Origin: Nonlabens ulvanivorans
Lineage (GTDB): Bacteria > Bacteroidota > Bacteroidia > Flavobacteriales > Flavobacteriaceae
Length of the DNA stretch: 64,000 bases
Direction of reading: 5' to 3'
NCBI RefSeq assembly: GCF_000755285.1
Contig: NZ_BBMK01000001.1
Coordinates: forward strand, 434,001-498,000
In this document: positions 57,489 to 64,000 of the stretch, piece by piece
Layout of the letters: each line of letters begins with the position of its first letter
Position numbering within the stretch: the stretch's first letter is position 1
Notes under the pieces: model-generated
The model's database searches: none
The model's input: the letters and a program-made list of their open reading frames with translations, nothing else
What the model was told of the DNA's origin: nothing
Position numbers and translations under genes: made by a program

Positions 57489-59902
57489 TTATAAACCCTT
57501 AGTTTTTTTACCTGTACGCTCTAATTCTTCTGAAGCTTCTGGCTCACGGTTATCCAATCTAAAGTTACCAAATTTATAAGTGAATCCTATGGTGAACAAT
57601 TGTGTTTCTGGTATGGTTAAAACACGATTGTCTTGGTTTGCATATCGACTTACAAAAGGCTGATTTTGAGAAAGGAATATATCACTATACTTTGCAGTAA
57701 TAATAGCTCTATCGTTCCATAATCTTTTAGAGAACCCTATACTACTAGATAGCATATTCTCATAATTATAGGATCCAAAAAGAATGCTTGTTATATAATC
57801 TGCTTCTACTAACATGTTTAACGTACCGTCCTTAGAAAGCTCAAATAGATTTTGAGTTTGAATAAAAAATCCGGTGGTATTCAATCTTTGGTTCTCATTA
57901 ACCGATTGTAGTGCTTTAAATTCATTCTCCATATAAAAAGCACTTACACTCGTTAAAGAAGTCCACTTTTCAGTAGGATATTTTATAAGTGTTGCATCAA
58001 TACTGTATTGAAATTCATAATTAAGATTAGCACTTTGTGTTGTTAACACGTTTGTATTATTGTTTTGAAAAGGTAAATTATCTAAAATACCTTTAGTATA
58101 AATGTAATAAGCATCGACAAACAATTCATAATCATGGGTCCATCCTAGTGTCACTTTATTAGTAAAGGCTGGTTGTAAATTGGGGGGGTTACCAGACTCA
58201 ATATTATTATCATTAATAAAGTTATTAAATGGGTTTAAATCACCATACCTAGGTCTCTCAATGGAACGTTTATAGCTCAATGATAAATCATTACTATCGT
58301 TAAGACTGTGATTAATCGATACATTAGGGAAAAAACCTAAATAATTTTGAGAATTAACTAATCCTAAAGATTCACTATCTCCCACAACATCTGTTTGTTC
58401 TAACCTTAATCCACCAGTAAATGACCATTTGGTCCATTCTCTTTCTAATTGAGCATATGCTGCATATATTAGTTCATCATAAAAATAATTATCAGACAGT
58501 GATGTGTTTATATTACTTCCCATATCAGTGTCAAAAAAGTCTTGCTTGCTTTGAGAAGAGATATTAGAATATTTGAGTCCAGCAGATAGTGAGTAAGCGC
58601 CTAACTGGTTTGCATAATCTACTTTAGTCGTGAAAATATCGATATCTTGAAAACCTAAAGTATTAAAACTATTAGTACTAGTTGTCGTTTGAGAATCATC
58701 AAAAAACGTGCTGAAATAGTCCTGCTTATTATCTGACTTTGTAAAAAAGTAACTTCCTTCTATACTTAAAGAACCTCCTTTATCATTAAGTACATTATTC
58801 CATCCTGCATTTAAAGAACCTATGGTGCATCGCGTCCCGTATTAGAATCTGTATCAAAACCACTAAATGTCGTGGCATCTTGCGGCAATATTAAAGTATT
58901 TACATCGGTATCTACTTCTCTACCATTATCAAGGCCTAGATACCCTTGAATTGATAAACTATTTTTTTCATTAAGATTGATATCTATAATAGTATTAAAA
59001 GCATGTGATTGACTGCGCGAGATACTATTTATGTCTGTAAACCAGCGAGAACTTCTACTACCATCACTATTAAAAAAGCCAATTTGAGATTCTTCTAGAG
59101 TTAAATCTTTACGTGGATTATGGTTATAGTTTGCATAGACATTTAACCAGTCATTCTTGTAGTATTGACTGGTACCGATGTTGTATTTTGAAAAAGTATC
59201 AATTTCATATTGGCCTATTATAGAACCCTTATAACCTAGGGAAACATTCTTGCTGGTTACAATATTAATCACAGCTCCACCTTCGGCATCATATTGTGCT
59301 GGTGGATTATGAATGACCTCCACGCTTTTTACATTTTCACCACTATAACCATTTAATAATTGTTCTAATTCTTCATTAGTTAAGTAAACGCGCTTATTAT
59401 TTATATAAACTTGCGCCACGCTTCCTTTAACCATATAAGAGCCGTTCATTTCAAAAACGCCAGGAGTAGATTGTAAGATTTGAGAAGCATTACCTGTGCT
59501 TAGTGTGGTGTTTTCTACATTAAAGATAAGTCGATCTGCTCTACGTTCAATCGTTGGTTTCTCTGCAGTTATGGTAACTGCGTCCAGTTGAGCGGCATCC
59601 GTTTCTAGAACAAGATTGTCAAAAGTGATATCTTTTTGTAGGGTCAGCTTTCGCGAAAGCGTCACGTAACCAACAAACGAGATTTTGAAATCGTAATCAT
59701 CGGCTGTTACATTAGTGATAGAAAAGTTGCCCGACTCATCTGAAGATGTCCCATATTTAAAGGAACCGTCTTCAACATCTAGAAGAACTACGTTTGCAAA
59801 CGCAATCGATGCTCCATCAGAATCAATAAGATTTCCTGTAAGATTAATTTGAGCAAACGTACTTAAAGAAGTGAATAGTAATAAAATGGATATCAGTTTC
59901 AT
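57489..59902 (-). CDS. TonB-receptor-like outer membrane beta-barrel protein, one frameshift
   Basis: About 804 residues. It has a signal peptide (MKLISILLLFTSLSTFAQ), a carboxypeptidase-like regulatory domain (about 20-105), a plug (TPGVFEMNGSYMVKGSVAQVYINNKRVY), and a large barrel of the outer-membrane beta-barrel family. The frame breaks near 58824-58829; restoring a base joins NTGRDA to TIGSLNAGWNNVLND. A G7 tract (58182-58188) gives GNPPNLQP where the family motif is GNPNLxP. A palindrome at 59647-59660 encodes TLSRK. The substrate is unknown; no SusD-like partner is present. Confidence 0.85.
58182..58188. repeat. G7 tract in the outer-membrane barrel gene
   Basis: Encodes GNPPNL where the widely conserved motif is GNPNL. 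Confidence 0.93.
59647..59660. repeat. Palindrome copy 14, inside the outer-membrane barrel gene
   Basis: Core GCTTTCGCGAAAGC, encoding Leu-Ser-Arg-Lys on the minus strand. Confidence 0.92.
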
Positions 59903-59965
59903 GCAATAAATAAAAGAGCCTCTAAAATAGGAAAGCTCCTTAAAAAATCGGGCAAGGAATTAGAT

Positions 59966-59973
59966 TATATTTG
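59966..59973 (+). promoter_or_regulatory. -7 promoter element of lepA
   Basis: TATATTTG, 19 bases before the ATG at 59993. Confidence 0.55.
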
Positions 59974-59992
59974 CAGCAGTATTTAACGGACT

Positions 59993-61792
59993 ATGAAGAA
60001 CATACGCAATTTTTGTATCATCGCACATATTGACCACGGTAAAAGCACACTGGCAGACAGACTGTTAGATGCTACCCATACGGTTACAAAGCGTGAATCG
60101 CAAGCTCAATTACTAGATAACATGGATCTAGAACGTGAGCGCGGTATAACGATAAAATCGCATGCGATTCAAATGGATTATACTGCACCAGATGGTGAAC
60201 AATACATTCTTAACCTGATAGATACGCCTGGTCACGTAGATTTCTCTTATGAGGTTTCTCGTTCTATAGCTGCTTGTGAAGGTGCACTTTTAATTGTAGA
60301 TGCTGCACAAAGTATTCAAGCGCAAACTATTTCTAATCTATATCTAGCACTAGAAAATGATCTAGAAATCATACCTGTTCTTAACAAGGTAGATTTACCT
60401 AGTGCAAATGTAGAAGAGGTTACAGATGATATTGTTGATCTACTAGGTTGTGACCCTAGTGAGGTAATACCTGCAAGTGCAAAAACAGGTCTAGGTATTC
60501 AAGATATTCTAGATGCTATAATAGAACGTGTTCCTGCGCCTACTGGTAATGTAGATGAGCCTTTACAGGCCTTAGTTTTTGACTCACAATACAACCAGTT
60601 CCGTGGTGTAGAGACTATTTTTAGAGTTATAAATGGTTCTATAAAAAAAGGGCAACGTATCAAATTTGTCGCGACTGGCCAAAGTTATTATGCAGATGAA
60701 ATAGGCACCTTGAAATTGAATCAAGTTCCTAAAAAAGAAATAAAAGCTGGTGATGTAGGTTATCTTATCACTGGTATTAAAGAGGCCAAAGAAGTAAAAG
60801 TAGGAGATACAATTACAGATCATGCAAACCCTACTACAAACGCAATTGGTGGATTTGAGGATGTAAAACCTATGGTATTTGCTGGTATTTATCCAGTTGA
60901 TACTGAAGATTATGAAGATCTGCGTTCTAGTATGGAAAAACTTCAATTGAACGATGCTTCTCTTGTTTTTCAAGCAGAAAGTAGTGCGGCACTTGGATTT
61001 GGTTTCCGTTGTGGGTTTTTAGGTATGTTACACTTAGAAATTATTCAAGAACGTCTTGAGCGTGAATTTGATATGACTGTTATCACAACAGTTCCTAACG
61101 TTTCATATCATGCATATACACACAAGAATCCAGACGAGATTCTTATTGTAAATAACCCAACAGATTTACCTGAGCCTTCAAGTTTAAATAGAGTTGAAGA
61201 ACCATATATCAAAGCAACTATTATTACTAAGTCCGACTTTGTAGGTAATGTAATGTCACTTTGTATTGAAAAACGTGGTATCGTAACTAATCAGACTTAT
61301 TTAACGACAGAACGTGTAGAGATGACCTTTGATATGCCGCTGGCTGAGATTGTTTTTGACTTTTATGATAGACTTAAAACGGTTTCTAAAGGATATGCGT
61401 CGTTTGATTATGCTCCTATAGGGATGCGCGAGTCTAAGTTAGTACGTGTAGATATTTTATTAAACGCACAAACGGTAGATGCTTTAAGTGCTTTAATACA
61501 TGCAGATAATGCTTATACCATAGGTAAAAAGATGGTAGAAAAGCTACGTGAATTAATACCAAGACAGCAATTTGATATTCCAGTACAAGCGGCGATAGGA
61601 GCAAAAATTATTGCTCGTGAAACCATTAAAGCTTTACGTAAAGATGTAACGGCAAAATGTTATGGTGGTGATATCTCTCGTAAACGTAAGCTTCTAGAAA
61701 AGCAAAAGAAAGGTAAGAAACGCATGCGCCAGGTAGGAAACGTAGAGATACCTCAACAGGCATTTATGGCGGTGTTGAAGTTGAATGATTAA
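59993..61792 (+). CDS. lepA: Translation elongation factor 4 (LepA)
   Basis: Ribosome-associated GTPase (599 residues) that back-translocates ribosomes. It has G1 [10 protein letters not shown]2 ERGITIKS, G3 DTPGHVDF, G4 NKVD and G5 SAK motifs in the first 135 residues, then EF-G-like domains and the LepA-specific C-terminus ([18 protein letters not shown]). Length is typical. It is divergent from the outer-membrane barrel gene. Confidence 0.97.
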   Translation: MKNIRNFCIIAHIDHGKSTLADRLLDATHTVTKRESQAQLLDNMDLERERGITIKSHAIQMDYTAPDGEQYILNLIDTPGHVDFSYEVSRSIAACEGALLIVDAAQSIQAQTISNLYLALENDLEIIPVLNKVDLPSANVEEVTDDIVDLLGCDPSEVIPASAKTGLGIQDILDAIIERVPAPTGNVDEPLQALVFDSQYNQFRGVETIFRVINGSIKKGQRIKFVATGQSYYADEIGTLKLNQVPKKEIKAGDVGYLITGIKEAKEVKVGDTITDHANPTTNAIGGFEDVKPMVFAGIYPVDTEDYEDLRSSMEKLQLNDASLVFQAESSAALGFGFRCGFLGMLHLEIIQERLEREFDMTVITTVPNVSYHAYTHKNPDEILIVNNPTDLPEPSSLNRVEEPYIKATIITKSDFVGNVMSLCIEKRGIVTNQTYLTTERVEMTFDMPLAEIVFDFYDRLKTVSKGYASFDYAPIGMRESKLVRVDILLNAQTVDALSALIHADNAYTIGKKMVEKLRELIPRQQFDIPVQAAIGAKIIARETIKALRKDVTAKCYGGDISRKRKLLEKQKKGKKRMRQVGNVEIPQQAFMAVLKLND

Positions 61793-61835
61793 TTAAAAGT
61801 GGTATAAAAAACCGCTATTTATATAAAATTTAATA

Positions 61836-61866
61836 AAGGGACAGAATTAAATTCTGTCCCTTTTTG
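61836..61866 (+). terminator. Intrinsic terminator of lepA
   Basis: AAAGGGACAGAATT stem with complement and T-run; near-identical stem to the hairpin at 63093-63128. Confidence 0.88.
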
Positions 61867-61956
61867 CTGTTTAAAGAATTCCTTGAGATTATCTATGGAA
61901 AAATTCCTACAGACAGAGTGCTGTAATGTATATTCGCGCTCAAAATATAAAAATCC

Positions 61957-63069
61957 ATGAAAAAATTATTATCCCTATTCATCATCTTAAGCGTTTTATT
62001 TTCTTGTAGCAGTGAGGAAGATTCGCCTACAGATAGTGGACTAACTAACCTACAGATTTCAGTGCAAAGTAAATCGACTACCAGTGTCACCTTGAGCACC
62101 ACATCTGAAGGTGGTCCTAATTTTACCACTGTAATTAGTTATGCCTTATCAGGTACTGGGAACTATCAACAAACGTCATCTAACACCATTAGCGGATTAG
62201 AAAAAGGAACTAAATATGATATGTTCTTTACACGCTCAAGAAATGGACAAGACTACACTAGTCCTACCCTATCCGTAACAACACTAGGTTTTACACATAC
62301 ACCAGGTAACCCATTATTTTCTCGAGATACTGAAGTAAATCATCTTTATCAAGTGATTTATGAGGGCAATACAGAGTTTGGTGATTTTGCTCAACCTTTA
62401 AGTGGTTATATCATCATAGAAAATGATAGTGTACCATTATTAAATGTAACTGCTACATCAACTCAAATCGACTTTGAGGTTGGTAAAAACGTAAGAACTA
62501 TACTTCCTACCACTGCAGATAATTATCAATACAATTACCCATTTGAAATAGGTCTGTTTACTAATGAGGCATATACTAGAATCACAACAGACACACAGAC
62601 TAATACACTTACACAACCTAGAAGTGTCTTTAGTATTGATAATCACGTACCATATATTGAATCTGGTGTTCTTACTGGATCTATATGCTCAAATTCTGGT
62701 AAAAGAGGAATCATACAACCTAGAGGTCGTTTCTGGTTAGGTGATCAAGGAACCTCAACAAATAGCGACTATAATAATCAAGATAACTACAATGTAAAAA
62801 TAACTAACATAGTAGACCCTACTATTTCAAGAACATATCTAGCTAGCGATATCTTCCCATTAGTTACTCTAACCGGTGATTGTACGATTGAAGGAATGGC
62901 TTTAATAGGTTCCGCAGTTAATGGTAGAAGAGGATTCCATGATGCTAATGTGTTATCCTTAAACTTAAACCGTAATTTCTTTATAGATGGAGATTATACC
63001 ATCCAGTTTATTGTTGAAGATGATAATACATCATATTTTTCAAATGAATTTATAGTAACCTTAGATTAA
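61957..63069 (+). CDS. Lipoprotein with N-terminal FN3-like domain
   Basis: A 370-residue lipoprotein. The lipobox FSCS is near residue 17, followed by an acidic stretch (SEEDSPTDSG). Residues about 25-100 resemble an FN3 domain (TSVTLSTTSEGG ... GLEKGTKYDMFFTRSRNG). The rest is beta-rich with no recognised fold. It is likely anchored to the outer membrane. It is bracketed by two near-identical terminator hairpins. Confidence 0.65.
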   Translation: MKKLLSLFIILSVLFSCSSEEDSPTDSGLTNLQISVQSKSTTSVTLSTTSEGGPNFTTVISYALSGTGNYQQTSSNTISGLEKGTKYDMFFTRSRNGQDYTSPTLSVTTLGFTHTPGNPLFSRDTEVNHLYQVIYEGNTEFGDFAQPLSGYIIIENDSVPLLNVTATSTQIDFEVGKNVRTILPTTADNYQYNYPFEIGLFTNEAYTRITTDTQTNTLTQPRSVFSIDNHVPYIESGVLTGSICSNSGKRGIIQPRGRFWLGDQGTSTNSDYNNQDNYNVKITNIVDPTISRTYLASDIFPLVTLTGDCTIEGMALIGSAVNGRRGFHDANVLSLNLNRNFFIDGDYTIQFIVEDDNTSYFSNEFIVTLD

Positions 63070-63092
63070 TTTTCAACGTTAAAAGTTGAATC

Positions 63093-63128
63093 AAAAAAGG
63101 GACAGAATAGTAATTCTGTCCCTTTTTT
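63093..63128. terminator. Bidirectional terminator between the FN3 lipoprotein and the antiporter gene
   Basis: AAAAAAGGGACAGAAT stem with complement and T-runs on both strands, between convergent genes. Confidence 0.9.
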
Positions 63129-63146
63129 ATTTAATGATATTTTCCT

Positions 63147-64000
63147 TTATTCCATGATCACATCACCACTCGCCTGCACTACAATTTTTTTACCTAGATA
63201 AACCAATTTGCTATCTTCTTCTACTTCCATGTCTAATGAAGTAGAAGGGATAATGTCTATCTCATCCTTCTTTCTTATAAATAACGGAATGATGTTTTCA
63301 TCTGTTTTTGTAATCTCAATAAGGCCTTCATAATGCTCTTGAGATTTAATAGTGATCTCATGTATCTCTCCATAATAACGTGCGACTTCCATCATATTCA
63401 CATAATCATCTGTAGATGAAAACAAACCTCTAGAAGGGTTTTCATTAGGATTACTGACCTCAGTCGAGTGAACTAATCGGTAGGCGCCATTTTCACCAAA
63501 ACGTGCTGTAAAGCGCTCTAATGCATAATCATTAATTTGCGAGTTACCTGTAAGTGCCATTAAAAACCCGATGTTATTAAATTCAATATCATCTGTAATA
63601 GCATCGCTATAAATATCTGCAGCTACGGCGTCTAATCCTTTTTCTTTTGCAATGCGCACATTATTTGTATTGGTATCTACCAGTACGACACTGCGTCCAT
63701 GCTCTTTTAAATAGCTAGCGATTAATCTTGAGAATTTTGAAGCGCCTACTATCATGATACCATCTGATTGCTTTAAGAACACACCTACTACTTTTGCAAA
63801 CAATCGAGCCGTTGTAGCGTTCAATAATACCGTACCTAATACAATCATAAATACAAGCGGTGTAATATACTCTGCTCCATCAACACCTTGTGTAACCAGT
63901 TTAGAACCAAATAGTGATGCAATACCAGCGGCAACAATCCCACGTGGTCCTACCCAAGATATAAATAGCTTCTCATTCAATTTTAATCCACTATTAATAG
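63147..64000 (-). CDS. Cation:proton antiporter with C-terminal TrkA-N/RCK domain, 5' end off window
   Basis: The visible C-terminal 284 residues belong to a CPA-type Na+/H+ or K+/H+ antiporter. The last membrane helices contain GPRGIVAAGIASLFG and FMIVLGTVLLNATTARLF, followed by a cytoplasmic TrkA-N/RCK domain with the nucleotide-binding GIMIVGASKFSRLIASYL and the acidic VLVDTNT end of the Rossmann strand. The frame stays open to 64000 (INSGLKLNEKLFISW), so the gene continues outside the window. The ion specificity is unknown. Confidence 0.85.
   Translation of the reverse strand, partial: INSGLKLNEKLFISWVGPRGIVAAGIASLFGSKLVTQGVDGAEYITPLVFMIVLGTVLLNATTARLFAKVVGVFLKQSDGIMIVGASKFSRLIASYLKEHGRSVVLVDTNTNNVRIAKEKGLDAVAADIYSDAITDDIEFNNIGFLMALTGNSQINDYALERFTARFGENGAYRLVHSTEVSNPNENPSRGLFSSTDDYVNMMEVARYYGEIHEITIKSQEHYEGLIEITKTDENIIPLFIRKKDEIDIIPSTSLDMEVEEDSKLVYLGKKIVVQASGDVIME

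Noticed and set aside
522..59661. The dispersed palindrome as an intrinsic terminator or insertion sequence
   Set aside because: No T-run follows the copies, half lie inside genes, and there are no flanking direct repeats or transposase genes.
60584..60973. Minus-strand ORF inside lepA
   Set aside because: It lies fully antisense to the well-conserved LepA coding sequence.
1..64000. CRISPR array, prophage or insertion sequence
   Set aside because: I saw no regularly spaced repeats, Cas-like or phage genes, nor any transposase-like proteins.

Overview
The window reads as a chromosomal segment of a marine-type member of the Flavobacteriaceae (Bacteroidota). The evidence is AT-rich DNA, type IX secretion (T9SS) sorting domains on four large secreted proteins, the gliding/T9SS lipoprotein SprE, Bacteroidota-type promoters (TAnnTTTG at -7), and gene orders such as pdxA-yceD-rpmF-fabH-accB-accC. 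I see no prophage, insertion sequence, CRISPR array or conjugative module.

Layout. 1-5366 (minus): sprE (3' end off the window), two tandem small membrane proteins, and an ABC ATPase with its DUF5687-type permease. 5460-9809: a PaaE-like ferredoxin reductase, the two 3-oxoacid CoA-transferase subunits, an M23 peptidase and dprA. 9666-12708: a tandem duplication that copied the 3' end of dprA together with a small secreted-protein gene, next to a lipoprotein with a JAMM-like motif. 13001-18881: trpS, a plsC-type acyltransferase, an ECF sigma factor with a membrane-anchored outer-membrane-barrel partner, a small lipoprotein and recA. 19039-31169: two giant FN3/jelly-roll T9SS adhesins flanking trhO. 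31304-41558: rsmI, a DUF11-like T9SS type B protein, a DoxX-like gene, tdk-alr, mscL, asd and a T9SS beta-propeller. 41561-47720: a prolyl oligopeptidase, an orphan ABC ATPase, a TonB-dependent receptor and a TPR-like protein. 47791-53561: accC, accB, fabH, rpmF, yceD, pdxA, then ribE and a small Pro-rich membrane protein. 53827-64000: a tRNA(CAU), mce, rbfA, an FtsX/LolE-like permease, dusB, a TonB-type outer-membrane protein, lepA, an FN3 lipoprotein and a cation:proton antiporter (5' end off the window).

Three sequence-wide patterns stand out. (1) A 14-16 bp palindrome with core GCTTTCGCGAAAGC occurs 14 times, seven of them inside genes in any of the three reading frames. (2) There are 14 G/C homopolymers of exactly seven bases and almost none of five, six or eight. 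Where a paralogue or a family motif can be compared, the ancestral run appears to be four, so the protein gains one residue. (3) About fifteen single-base frameshifts interrupt thirteen genes, including accC, which is normally essential. Most look like one-base losses and suggest a draft-quality sequence, but three coincide with G/C tracts of length five or six. I give the interrupted genes as whole reconstructed genes and mark the frameshift positions.

Functionally the segment mixes housekeeping genes (fatty acid initiation, tRNA and ribosome maturation, DNA recombination, peptidoglycan and amino-acid precursors) with envelope and surface genes (T9SS cargo, TonB receptors, lipoproteins) typical of gliding, polymer-degrading marine flavobacteria. 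All positions were read by eye; no alignment or search was run.
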